Assembly (NCBI GenBank): GCA_964631125.1
Contig: CAZVYN010000020.1
Coordinates: 1 to 53,350, forward strand
Reading direction: 5' to 3'
Source of the DNA: CAZVYN01 sp964631125
GTDB lineage: Bacteria; Eisenbacteria; RBG-16-71-46; CAIMUX01
Length of the DNA: 53,350 nt
Shown: piece by piece, positions 1-9,948 of the stretch
Layout: the number at the start of each line of letters is the position of its first letter
Numbering within the stretch: position 1 is the first letter of the stretch
The notes under the pieces: model-generated
What the model saw: only the letters and a program-made list of their open reading frames with translations
Told to the model about the DNA's origin: nothing
Databases searched by the model: none
Made by a program: the position numbers and the translations under genes

Positions 1-414
1 GACCAACTTGTCGAGGAAGCCGCCGCCGGTCGCTTGCGCCGAGCCGTCGCCGAAGATGGTGTTCATCGTGATCGCGGCGTCCTTGTACATCATCGCGCCG
101 GCTTCGGCGACCGCGCTCTCGCCCGGATCGAGTTCGACTTCGACGAACTGCATCTCCTGACCGACGATCTTGAAGTCGATGTCATCGGCCATCGCGGCGC
201 GCGCGCTGATCGCGGCGTTGGAGATGGGAGGCGGCGCCGCGGCGCCCGCACCGCCCACGCCGGACAGCTCCGCCACGCGCGAAGCGGGGATCCACTCGCT
301 GAATCCGGGCTTCCAACAGAGCGCCGGCGGGTTCTTCGAGGCGAACTCGTGCGCCTGCGCGGAATCCAACGGTCCTGTCTGTTGTCCATTGACGGCGAAA
401 TACCACTGGCTCAC
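1..414 (-). CDS. GYF_2 domain plus AIM24/TIGR00266-family protein (partial)
   Basis: Reading from a GTG at 414, the frame stays open to the left edge (138 codons), so the C-terminus is missing. Residues 1-50 look like a GYF_2 domain: the start SQWYFAVNGQQTGP and a later FSEWIPASRV are the usual beginning and end of this small bacterial adaptor domain. After an Ala/Pro linker, a second domain begins near residue 76 with DDIDFKIVGQEMQFVEVEL and EAGAMMYKD, which resembles the start of the AIM24 (TIGR00266) beta-sandwich family, whose role is poorly known. The GTG start is chosen because the GYF_2 domain begins right after it. The gene lies 41 nt upstream of the DUF533 gene on the same strand, so the two may be co-transcribed. 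Sure of the two-domain reading, unsure of any cellular role. Confidence 0.75.
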   Translation of the reverse strand, partial: MSQWYFAVNGQQTGPLDSAQAHEFASKNPPALCWKPGFSEWIPASRVAELSGVGGAGAAAPPPISNAAISARAAMADDIDFKIVGQEMQFVEVELDPGESAVAEAGAMMYKDAAITMNTIFGDGSAQATGGGFLDKLV

Positions 415-455
415 AGCATCCTCCGTTCTCGATCGGCCGTTGTCAGGCCGAGAGG

Positions 456-1145
456 TCAGTTGGTGGCGTCGGTTCCGGAATCGGTCTGACGGAGCGTGTC
501 TACGTCCGCCTGGAGTCGACCGACGGTGGCGTCGTCGAGGCCGAGACGAGCGGCCAAGAGCGCCAGGTAGGCGCGCTCCGCCGTGGTGTCGGCGTCGATG
601 GAGAGCAGCGAAACCAGATAGACCTCGGCGGCGGCCACCGGACTGTCCACTTCGCGCAGTAACCCATCGAGGTCGACGGGACGCGCCAGCTCGGCCTCGA
701 GCCACCGCGAGTCCTCGTCGCTCACACCCTCTTCGCCCAGACGCGAAGTGATCCGCGCGCGCTCCGTCTCATCGATCGTCCCGTCGGCCCGCGCTGCGGC
801 CAGCATGGCCCGCACGAGGAGCGACGCGCGCTCCCCAGGACCGGTGGACGTCGCGGCCGGCGGCAACGGCGGCGGGGTCATCGAGACCGGCGATGTCGGC
901 ATCGGCGGCGGCGACTGCGGCTGCGGCTGCGACTGCGGCGCGCTCGCGCCCTGCTTCGCACCACGGAAATGCTCGATCGCGGCGATCGCGATCCCGCCCA
1001 GGATGGTGAGACCTTGCGGCGAGGTCACGACTCGACCCAGCCCTTTGCCGAGACCTCCGCCGAGCCCTCGCATCGCCTGCTTGCTGCTTCTTCCCGAGAG
1101 GCCGCCCCCGAGGAGCGCGCCCAGAAGTCGTTCCGCGTCTTGCAT
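456..1145 (-). CDS. DUF533-like (YebE-type) protein
   Basis: 229 aa. The N-terminus (about residues 1-60) is Gly-rich with a hydrophobic stretch (LTILGGIAIAAIEHF), followed by a Pro-rich linker of about 35 residues. The C-terminal 120 residues are helical and acidic, with AMLAAARADGTIDETERARI, the TerB/DUF533 signature in which a short D-G-x-I-D/E loop precedes a helix. The family member YebE of Enterobacteria is an inner-membrane protein of unknown function, and tellurite-resistance TerB shares the fold. An AAGGAG lies about 12 nt before the ATG, a rather long spacing. It sits between the AIM24-like gene (same strand) and the divergent ABC exporter. No metal-binding role can be shown from the sequence. 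Confidence 0.7.
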   Translation of the reverse strand: MQDAERLLGALLGGGLSGRSSKQAMRGLGGGLGKGLGRVVTSPQGLTILGGIAIAAIEHFRGAKQGASAPQSQPQPQSPPPMPTSPVSMTPPPLPPAATSTGPGERASLLVRAMLAAARADGTIDETERARITSRLGEEGVSDEDSRWLEAELARPVDLDGLLREVDSPVAAAEVYLVSLLSIDADTTAERAYLALLAARLGLDDATVGRLQADVDTLRQTDSGTDATN

Positions 1146-1255
1146 CGTCTGCTCTCACTCCTTCTGCTGATCCACGATCACCGGCGGCGCCTGTCGCCGG
1201 GTCGCGGGATGATACCCGCACCCCTCCGGAGACGCGCTGCTATCCTCGCGCCCCT

Positions 1256-3157
<1,902 letters not shown>

Positions 3158-3172
<15 letters not shown>

Positions 3173-3196
3173 TCAGGCTCGCTGACTAGGCTCGCC
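3158..3196. repeat. 13-nt direct repeat, three units, across two convergent stop codons
   Basis: Three head-to-tail copies of GATCAGGCTCGCT; the first two are identical and the third differs at a few positions (GACTAGGCTCGCC). The array carries the last codons and stop of the ABC exporter and, on the other strand, the stop and last codons of the TPR gene. It probably arose by slippage. No terminator hairpin with a T run is seen here. Confidence 0.85.
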
Positions 3197-4655
3197 GCAG
3201 CAAGCGCTCGCGCCTCTCCCGCGCGTCCTCGCGCAGCGTGTGCTCGGGATCGGCCGAGGAGAAGAACTCCAGAGTTTCGGCATAGGCGACGACCGCGGCG
3301 TCGAGCTGCCCCGAACTCTCGAGGGCGCGCGCGCGCCAGTACTGCATCTCTCCGAGCCACGGAGCGCGTTCGGCTGACGTGTGGATCAACGCCAACGCTC
3401 GCGCCGGCTCACCGGCCAGAATCCAGGAACGGACGCAGTCGATCTCGAGCTCCTCCCGCCAGTCCCACGAGATCGCCGGGTCTGTCAGCAGGGTTTCATA
3501 GGCAGCCGCGGCCGCGCGGTGATCGCCGTTCGCAGCCGGAAGGAGCGCATCGAGCGCTCGGATCGTGGGCATCGACGCCGTGTCGGGTGAAGCGCCGGGG
3601 TGGCGGTCCATCCACAGGCTCCGTCTCCACTCGGCGGCTCGAGCGGTCGCGGCGGGGTCGCCTGCGGCTGAGTTCGCTTGCGCGAGCGCGAAGACCATCG
3701 CGGTGCTCCGCGTGTCGCGGGCGAGCCACGCCTCGATCCGGGCGACCGCGTCGGCCAAGCCATCCCGCTCTATCTCCAGATAGACGAAAGCCAGCTCGCG
3801 CATCACATCGTCCGTGGCGGGGGGCGCGGCGCGGTTGCAGTCGGCCAGCGTCTGCTCTGCTTCGGCGAATCGCCCGAGCTTCGCCAGCGCGCGCGCCCGC
3901 GCCAGATAGGCGTGGGCGAAGGTCGAATCGATCTCGATGGCGCGAGCGTAGTAGGTCAGCGCGTCGTCGAAGCGTCCGGTGCGCTCGCAGAGCTCACCGA
4001 GACTGTCCTGCGGGTTTGGATGGTCGGCGCAGATGAAGGCGTACTTGCTCAGCGCCTCCATGCTCTCGTCCCAACGACCGAGGTCGGCCAGGAAGTAGCC
4101 GAGCGAGTTGTAGGCGTCGGTCCGAGTCGGGTCGATCTCGATGACACGGAGCAGCAGTCCGCACGCTTCTTCGATCCGACCCTCCTCCAAACAGGTCCGC
4201 GCCAACCAGTCGTACGCCTCGGGATCGCTCGGATCGTCCGCGATGGCCTGCTCGCAGATCCGGCGAGAGGCCGGCAGATCCGATCGCAGACGCGCCCGCA
4301 CCAACGCCACGCGCCAGCGCTCCTCCTCGGAGAGTCGCGGGGTCAGCTGCTCCGCTCGATCGGTCCAGCCGAGCGCGCTCTCGATCCGTCCGGTGTCCAG
4401 GTCGAGCTGCGCCAGGCGAACCATGGCCATGGCGAAGTCCGGGTCGGCCTCCAGCGCCTGCTCGAAGCATTTCTTCGCGCGTTCGTTGTGCACCTGCAGG
4501 AGGTTCTCCATCCCGCGGTCGTACTGTGCGAGCGCCTCATCCGAAGCGGTGCTCCATGGACGCGACGGCCGAGCGAGCGCGGCGAACGCCACCGCCGCCG
4601 CGACGGCCACGATGACGAGCGTGCGGGAGAGGATCAGACGCGAGCGCAGCGACAT
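3186..4655 (-). CDS. membrane-anchored tetratricopeptide repeat protein
   Basis: 489 aa. One hydrophobic segment near the N-terminus (LVIVAVAAAVAFAALA, about residues 14-29) is a signal anchor. The rest is TPR-like helical hairpins: ALEADPDFAMAMVRLAQLDL, IDPTRTDAYNSLGYFLADLG and IDSTFAHAYLARARALAKLG show the canonical 34-residue spacing with Ala/Gly/Tyr at the packing positions. Such proteins are scaffolds. The start lies 16 nt after the stop of the hybrid kinase on the same strand, so the pair is likely an operon, and the TPR protein may act with that sensor or as its output partner (inference). No enzymatic motif is seen. Confidence 0.85.
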   Translation of the reverse strand: MSLRSRLILSRTLVIVAVAAAVAFAALARPSRPWSTASDEALAQYDRGMENLLQVHNERAKKCFEQALEADPDFAMAMVRLAQLDLDTGRIESALGWTDRAEQLTPRLSEEERWRVALVRARLRSDLPASRRICEQAIADDPSDPEAYDWLARTCLEEGRIEEACGLLLRVIEIDPTRTDAYNSLGYFLADLGRWDESMEALSKYAFICADHPNPQDSLGELCERTGRFDDALTYYARAIEIDSTFAHAYLARARALAKLGRFAEAEQTLADCNRAAPPATDDVMRELAFVYLEIERDGLADAVARIEAWLARDTRSTAMVFALAQANSAAGDPAATARAAEWRRSLWMDRHPGASPDTASMPTIRALDALLPAANGDHRAAAAAYETLLTDPAISWDWREELEIDCVRSWILAGEPARALALIHTSAERAPWLGEMQYWRARALESSGQLDAAVVAYAETLEFFSSADPEHTLREDARERRERLLRRA

Positions 4656-4671
4656 CAGCGGGTCCCTCGGT

Positions 4672-6606
4672 TCACGCGGCCTTGGCTTGGCCCTGGAGCT
4701 CGGCCACGAGCGACGAGATCTTCTGCACGGTGAACGGCTTCGCCAGGACGCGCGTGATGCCGCGCAGTTGCGCCTCGTCGCGATCGATCTGCGTCCCCCA
4801 CCCGGTGGCGAGCACGATGGGGACGCGGAGGTCGAGCTTGCGGATCTCGGTGGCGACCTCCCATCCGTTCAGGTCGGGCATGCCCAAGTCGGTGAAGACG
4901 AGATCGAAATGCCCCTCGCGGAATCGCTCCACCGTCTCCAGCCCGCCGCTGGCTTCGCAGACCTCGTGCCCGAGGAGGCGCAGCAGTTCCGCCAACACTT
5001 CGCGCACGTTCGCCTCGTCGTCGCCGACCAAGACGCGCCAGTGCGAATCATTCGACATCAGATCCTCCTTCCGCTGCGGCGACCCGGAACTTTCCACCGG
5101 CAGGGTGACGATGAAACTGGTTCCGCGCCCTTCCTCGCTCTCGACCTCGACGACTCCTCGATGGCGCTTCACGATGCCGAAAACCGTCGAGAGGCCCAGA
5201 CCCGTCCCGCTCACTCCCTTCGTCGTGTAGAAGGGGTCGAAGATGCGCTCGCGCACCCGGGCCGACATGCCGGCGCCGGTGTCTCGGACGACGACGCGCG
5301 CCGCTCCGGACGTGGTCTCCGTGCGGATGGTGATCTCGCCGCCCTGCGGCATGGCGTCGACGGAGTTGAAGATCAGGTTGGTCAGCACCTCGCGCAGCTC
5401 GGTCGGAGCGCAGGAGATCGGCGGCACTCGACCGAGGTCGAGCGTCAGTTCGATCTGCGCGCCCGCCTGTTGGGCCTGATCTTTCCAGCGGGGACGCGTG
5501 ATCTCGACGACGCCTCGCACGATGTCGTTCAGGTCGGCGAGGACGAAGGTCTCGCTGCTCTCGCCGCGGCTGAACTCCTGCATGCGCCGCACGGTCTCGG
5601 CGCCGTCGAGGCCCGCGTGCTCGATCACTCCGAGCCCGGCCTCGAGCTCGGCGGGAGAGGCGGCCTGACGCAGCATCTTGATCCGCATGACCTGCACGCG
5701 CCCGATGATGACGGAGAGGATGTTGTTGAAGTTGTGCGCGATGCCGCTGGCCATCTGACCGACGGTGCGAAGTCGGTCTTGCCGCCGCGACTCCTCGGAG
5801 TGCGCCAGTCGACCGATCGCTTCGCTCAACTCCTCGTTGCGACGGGCCAGCTCCGCGCGACTCTGCGCGAGGCTCCCCGACATCTCGTCGAAGACGCGCG
5901 CCAACTCGCCGACCTCGTCATTCGTGTCGACGCCGACGCGCTGCGAGAGGTCGCCGCGGGCGATGCCGCGCGCGACCTCCGCCATGCGACGAAGCGGCCG
6001 TAGCGCCCATCCCGTGAGGAAGAACAGGACGACCAGGCCGAGCCCGCTCAGCGCCACGCCGCAGCCGAGACTCCAGCCCAGCGCTCCGCGCATCTGCGCG
6101 AACGTCTGGTCGCTGGAGAGCCCGAAACGGACGAAGCCCTGCACGCCGGTCGCCGAGGTCGTCTCCAGCGGCGCGACGAAGTTCATCAACGCGCCGCCGT
6201 CGGGGGACGGCAGTTCGAACGACTCCGCTTGCACGGGTCGCCAGGATCGAGCCACGAGGCGACTTCTCATCCAACGTTCGGGCACGGCCGGAGAGATCGC
6301 CTGCGCGACGATGTCGCCGCGACCGTCCTGCACGATCACATAGCGGACGCCTTCCTCGCGCACCAAGAGCGCGACTTCGGCGCGCAGCAGATCGAGTTCG
6401 CCCGAGTGGAGCGTGAGCGACGCGTTGGTGGCGAGCACATGCGCGATGGCCGCGCCTCGATGTTCGAACTCCCGGCGGACCGTCTGCCGGAACTGGATCC
6501 AGATGACGAGCGCGAAGACGAGCGACGAGGCGAGCAACGAGACGAGATAGACGCTGAGCACGCGGGACCGCAGAGTTTGCGGAAGGAACCGTGGAATTGC
6601 TCGCAC
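4672..6606 (-). CDS. hybrid sensor histidine kinase with C-terminal receiver domain
   Basis: Start taken at the GTG at 6606 because GAGGTG lies 6 nt before it; the open frame runs on upstream (to 6792) but that part looks non-coding. The product is about 644 aa. In order: a first membrane segment (VYLVSLLASSLVFALVIW), an extracytoplasmic sensor of about 120 residues, a second membrane segment (GLGLVVLFFLTGWAL), a HAMP domain, a HisKA helix with the phospho-acceptor in GIAHNFNNIL, an HATPase with GTGLGLSTVFGIVKRH, and a receiver domain with DLVFTDLGMPDLNGWE (phosphorylatable Asp) and the conserved Lys in VLAKPFT. Kinases with the H-N-F-N-N box usually pass phosphate to their own or a free receiver. 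The ligand is unknown. An internal ribosome site precedes the receiver (separate entry). Confidence 0.9.
   Translation of the reverse strand: MRAIPRFLPQTLRSRVLSVYLVSLLASSLVFALVIWIQFRQTVRREFEHRGAAIAHVLATNASLTLHSGELDLLRAEVALLVREEGVRYVIVQDGRGDIVAQAISPAVPERWMRSRLVARSWRPVQAESFELPSPDGGALMNFVAPLETTSATGVQGFVRFGLSSDQTFAQMRGALGWSLGCGVALSGLGLVVLFFLTGWALRPLRRMAEVARGIARGDLSQRVGVDTNDEVGELARVFDEMSGSLAQSRAELARRNEELSEAIGRLAHSEESRRQDRLRTVGQMASGIAHNFNNILSVIIGRVQVMRIKMLRQAASPAELEAGLGVIEHAGLDGAETVRRMQEFSRGESSETFVLADLNDIVRGVVEITRPRWKDQAQQAGAQIELTLDLGRVPPISCAPTELREVLTNLIFNSVDAMPQGGEITIRTETTSGAARVVVRDTGAGMSARVRERIFDPFYTTKGVSGTGLGLSTVFGIVKRHRGVVEVESEEGRGTSFIVTLPVESSGSPQRKEDLMSNDSHWRVLVGDDEANVREVLAELLRLLGHEVCEASGGLETVERFREGHFDLVFTDLGMPDLNGWEVATEIRKLDLRVPIVLATGWGTQIDRDEAQLRGITRVLAKPFTVQKISSLVAELQGQAKAA
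5058..5070 (-). promoter_or_regulatory. internal Shine-Dalgarno and ATG before the receiver domain
   Basis: On the minus strand AAGGAGG (5070-5064) is followed after 5 nt by an in-frame ATG (5058) at the exact kinase/receiver junction. Initiation here would make a free 128-aa response regulator (4672-5058) from the same message. Seen directly; whether it is used is not known. Confidence 0.6.
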
Positions 6607-6988
6607 GCGACACCTCGCCACCGGGCGATCGGGGCGGCCCGAGCCCGAGAGAAGGCCCGACCGAACCGATATCATCCCGAGACGGACAGCCAAACGCCGT
6701 GCCAGCGCCGACTCTGGTGGGGATCGGTCGAACCTCGACCGAACTTGTGGCGCTGACGACGATTCGCGGCGCTCCCAGCACGGAAATCGCACTCCCGCCG
6801 GGAGCGATCCAAGGCGACTCGCCGGATCGTTTCGGAGCGTCCGTGCAGTTCGCAGTCAGGGGGCGCCCGACCGTGCAAGAAGTCCGCCCGCGCTGCGACA
6901 CGCGGCGTGGACCCCGACCGGGCGCGCGGCGCCCCGGTGGTTCATCCCACCCAGTGTTCTGGCGGTTCTGACGCAGTCGCTTCTGCGA
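6607..6988. other. intergenic stretch, no gene recognised
   Basis: About 380 nt between the desaturase-like gene and the hybrid kinase, both on the minus strand. Open frames run through it on both strands but none has a recognisable domain or ribosome site. The kinase promoter presumably lies here, but no convincing -10/-35 or -24/-12 pair was seen. Confidence 0.5.
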
Positions 6989-8023
6989 TCAGGAAGCGGG
7001 GAGGAGCGCGGCCGCCTCCCGGAGCGAGAAGCGCTCCACGAGCGAACGCAAGATCTCCGGATCGGGCGGGCTGAGGAACCCGAGCGGCGCATGTCGGTCG
7101 AGTGGGGTCTCCGTCACGCTGGCGCTGACCGCCGTGTCGCGCTTCTTCGACTTCGGCACGCGCAGACTCTCCAGAACGAACCGCACGACCGAGCGACCGT
7201 GCTGGAGGCGCGAGAAGATGCGATTGCGATAGATCGTCTCGGCGTAGAGATCGTACTCCGGGACCAACTCGACGCCGGGCATCTCGAACGTCTCGACGAC
7301 GTCGCGGATCGTCTCCAACGTCTCGTCCGGATAGAGCGCGAGGTAGATGCGCGCCCCCTCCAGGAAGAAGTGAAAGTGCGCGACCTCGTCCGCGATGATG
7401 GCGCGCACGGGGCCGAGCAGCTTCGGGTCGGGCTGATTCCCGCTCTCGGCCGATCGTTCGGGGGGATTCAGGTAGCGCAGGAAGTTGTTGTAGGTGATCT
7501 GCGTCGCCCGTTCCTGGAAGACGGTGTAGATGAGCATGGAGAGCGGCGTGTCATGCGGCGGCGTCCAACTTCGCTTCCGCAGGTCGACCGCGTACTCATC
7601 GAGTTCTCCGGGCGCCATGATCTCGCGACTCGAGATGACATTCCGCCAGAGTCCTGCGTGGCGCGACTCCTCCATGCCCCATCGCAATTGGAACTGCGAT
7701 TGTCCGTAGTTGTCGCGGACCAGACGGCACAGCTCGGCCGTGTAGTCGGGCGCGTACTGCTCGACGGCAAAGAAACCGACGACGAGCCGCGAGAAGTCCT
7801 CGTTGTGGTCGAGAACGCCCTCCGTCCAGTCGAACGACGCGTCGGGGCTCCAGTTGCGCTTCCGGATGGCGCGCTCCTCGTACCACCGGAAGAGCGCCAA
7901 GAAACACCAACTCAGGATTCGCTGGCGGGCGCGCTGACCGGACGAGTTCGCGGCCTCCTCGACCAATCCATCGAGATACGCGCGCAGCGACGGATCCTGG
8001 GTGGGGGACACGGGCATCATCAT
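6989..8023 (-). CDS. acyl-ACP-desaturase-like diiron protein
   Basis: Start placed at the first of three consecutive ATGs (8023), with GGAG about 10 nt upstream; this gives 344 aa. The frame extends 44 codons further upstream but that part is not protein-like. Helical ferritin-like fold. Iron-ligand motifs expected for soluble fatty-acyl-ACP desaturases are present: a first-helix Glu in FFAVEQYAPDYTAEL, EESRHAGLW (family E-E-x-R-H) and DEVAHFHFF (family D-E-x-x-H). Plant and actinobacterial members insert double bonds into ACP-bound acyl chains; others hydroxylate or oxidise amines, so the substrate is open. It is the last gene of a minus-strand run with two ATP-grasp ligases and an ECF-S-like protein, 128 nt after the nearest, which suggests oxidation of an amide-linked or acyl product (inference). 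Confidence 0.72.
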   Translation of the reverse strand: MMMPVSPTQDPSLRAYLDGLVEEAANSSGQRARQRILSWCFLALFRWYEERAIRKRNWSPDASFDWTEGVLDHNEDFSRLVVGFFAVEQYAPDYTAELCRLVRDNYGQSQFQLRWGMEESRHAGLWRNVISSREIMAPGELDEYAVDLRKRSWTPPHDTPLSMLIYTVFQERATQITYNNFLRYLNPPERSAESGNQPDPKLLGPVRAIIADEVAHFHFFLEGARIYLALYPDETLETIRDVVETFEMPGVELVPEYDLYAETIYRNRIFSRLQHGRSVVRFVLESLRVPKSKKRDTAVSASVTETPLDRHAPLGFLSPPDPEILRSLVERFSLREAAALLPAS

Positions 8024-8151
8024 CAACGAGAGTCTCCGAGTAGTTTGAATCCGGAGTCTGACGCGGGCGACGCTCGCGGGCAAGCACGGGAGTCGCCTCG
8101 GCCAAATTGCCGGGGTGGGCTGAAATCGAGACCGAGCGGGCCGGGCCGGGC

Positions 8152-9366
8152 TCAACCGGCGATCAACTGCACTTCGGCTCCGATGCGGTCGGCCATGTGC
8201 AGCATTGTGGCCAAGTCGGGGTGTCGCACCATGATGAAGCCGTCCGAGATAACGCTCCTGCGCCAGTCGCGGCGCGGTTGCCCGATCGGCGTCAGGTCGA
8301 CAGCCGCGATGTGCGGCCCGAGTTCGGAGAGGATTCGCGCCAAACCGTCGATCCGCTGGATTCGCCCTTCCCCGCGAGCACGTTTGAAGACCGCAGCGGC
8401 GTTGTACTTGCGCTCGATCGGCTGCGTGAAGACTCCGTGGCAGGCCGCCTCGGCCCAGCCGCGGAAGAGATCCAGGTCACTCGCCCAGTTCATCACGTCG
8501 ACCGTGCGGGCGCCCGGCGGACGGCATCCGATCTCGCCGAAGATCGCCTCGCCGTCCGGCTTGCGGTACCACTCCATGTGCGTGAACCCGGTCTTGAAAC
8601 CGAGCGCCAGCAGCACCTCGCGCCCCATTTTCACTCCCGCCGCGACATCCACGCCATTCACGTCGCGGATGGAGATGGTCTGTTGACTGACCCATTCCAG
8701 ATTGCGTGAGACCAGCGCGCGGGGCCGGTAGAACGACACGTTATAATAGAGGATCCTGCCGTCGACACAGATCGTGTCGAACGTGAAGTCCTCTCCCTCG
8801 ATGAACTCCTCCACGCTTACTTCGGTCACGTGACGAAGTCGCGGGACCACCTGCTCGAACTCCTGCCAGTTGGCGAGTCGGTAGGTGTCCATCGAGCCGG
8901 CGCCGTCGATCGGCTTGACCACCGCCGGGAATCCGATCGACCTCAGCGCCTCGCGACATCCTTCCGCGGTGTGCGCGCTGGCGTGACCCGGCGTGCGGAT
9001 CCCGGCCCGATCCAGTACGCGTTTCATCTCTTCCTTGTCGCGAAACGGAATCGTCTCGGCCACGGTCATCCCGGGAAGTCCGAGCGCCTCGCGGGCGCGC
9101 GCGGCGGGGATCATGAGCGGCTCCCAGAGCGCCTCCAGTTGGTCGATGCGGACCTGCCGCGAGATGCGTTGGATCTCCTCGACCATCCCCTGCTCATCGC
9201 CGAAGTTGACCTGGAAGTAGCCGCTGAGCGATTCGCGCACCATGGGCGGGAGCGCCGACTCATGTTGATCGCCCACTCCGATGACGTTGACGCCGACCTG
9301 GGCGAGTCCGCGCGTGAAGTAGTTCTGCTCGACCGGAAATCCGGGCGAGAGCATGAGGACGTTCAT
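8152..9366 (-). CDS. ATP-grasp carboxylate-amine ligase, paralogue A
   Basis: 404 aa from the ATG at 9366, which overlaps the stop of the ECF-S-like gene as ATGA; the longer frame upstream is a shadow of that gene. The N-terminus MNVLMLSPGFP is a Rossmann-like preATP-grasp domain, followed by the ATP-grasp core: PAVVKPIDGAGSMDTYRL (nucleotide-binding loop), VSVEEFIEGEDFTFDT and the metal/carboxylate region THMEWYRKPDG...FGEIGCRPPGA. Enzymes of this class (L-amino acid ligases, carnosine synthase, biotin-carboxylase-like) make an acyl phosphate and attack it with an amine. It closely resembles paralogues B and C in this window in length and motif spacing. The substrates are not deducible. Confidence 0.85.
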   Translation of the reverse strand: MNVLMLSPGFPVEQNYFTRGLAQVGVNVIGVGDQHESALPPMVRESLSGYFQVNFGDEQGMVEEIQRISRQVRIDQLEALWEPLMIPAARAREALGLPGMTVAETIPFRDKEEMKRVLDRAGIRTPGHASAHTAEGCREALRSIGFPAVVKPIDGAGSMDTYRLANWQEFEQVVPRLRHVTEVSVEEFIEGEDFTFDTICVDGRILYYNVSFYRPRALVSRNLEWVSQQTISIRDVNGVDVAAGVKMGREVLLALGFKTGFTHMEWYRKPDGEAIFGEIGCRPPGARTVDVMNWASDLDLFRGWAEAACHGVFTQPIERKYNAAAVFKRARGEGRIQRIDGLARILSELGPHIAAVDLTPIGQPRRDWRRSVISDGFIMVRHPDLATMLHMADRIGAEVQLIAG

Positions 9367-9944
9367 CCGCTTTCCCTTTCGTCGGTCGTAGATCTCGAGG
9401 CCGACGGAGTTTCGGCGCTCGCGGGCGGGATGGCAAGGGGCGCGGCGCCCGCCGCGCCGGTCCACCGCTCCACGAGGTAGGCCAGCCACGGTAGGGTGAA
9501 AATTTGTATCCAGATGCCCGGCCAGGCGTCCGCGAAGAGCGGACCGAGGAGGGCGCGAGGATGCATTCCCTGCAGCGAGGCGAAGCCGAGATGGACCACG
9601 CGGCCGAGCAGCATCGCCGTCACGAGGGCCACGAGCCGCTCCGTCCAACCAGCCCCGGGACGCGAGAACGCGCCGGCCGCCAATCCATAGACGAGGATCT
9701 CGACCGCGATACGGAGCCTGGCGCCCGGTTCTCCGTCGACCGCGAACAGCTCCGCGACTCCGGTCGCGAGGGCGACGAGTCCGCCGGCCAACGGCCCGAG
9801 GGAGAGTCCCGCCAACAACGCCGGAAAGTGCGCCGGGAGGTACACCCAACAGGCGCCGCCCAACGCGTGGGCGACGATCGGCGCGAGGAAGCCGAGGATC
9901 GCGAAGAGTGCGACGGGCAAGACTGCGGCGCGGCGTTCCAACAT
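9363..9944 (-). CDS. ECF transporter S-component-like membrane protein
   Basis: 193 aa with about five or six hydrophobic helices. The stretch GGACWVYLPAHFPALLAGLS followed by LGPLAGGLVALATGVAELF is the typical S-component pattern (glycine-rich loop, P-x-H-x-P, then L-G-P-x-x-G), followed by a helix with ILVYGLAAGAF. S-components capture vitamins or small metabolites and dock on a shared EcfAAT module, which is not present in this window. The gene lies 4 nt after ATP-grasp B and overlaps ATP-grasp A by 4 nt (ATGA), so the three are almost certainly one translationally coupled operon. Its ligand may be substrate or product of the ligases (inference). The C-terminal 30 residues are polar. Confidence 0.7.
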   Translation of the reverse strand: MLERRAAVLPVALFAILGFLAPIVAHALGGACWVYLPAHFPALLAGLSLGPLAGGLVALATGVAELFAVDGEPGARLRIAVEILVYGLAAGAFSRPGAGWTERLVALVTAMLLGRVVHLGFASLQGMHPRALLGPLFADAWPGIWIQIFTLPWLAYLVERWTGAAGAAPLAIPPASAETPSASRSTTDERESG

Positions 9945-9948
9945 CGGT

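Noticed and set aside
9367..9849. N-terminal extension of ATP-grasp A
   Set aside because: It is a shifted-frame shadow of the ECF-S-like gene; the ligase begins at the ATGA overlap, matching paralogues B and C in length.
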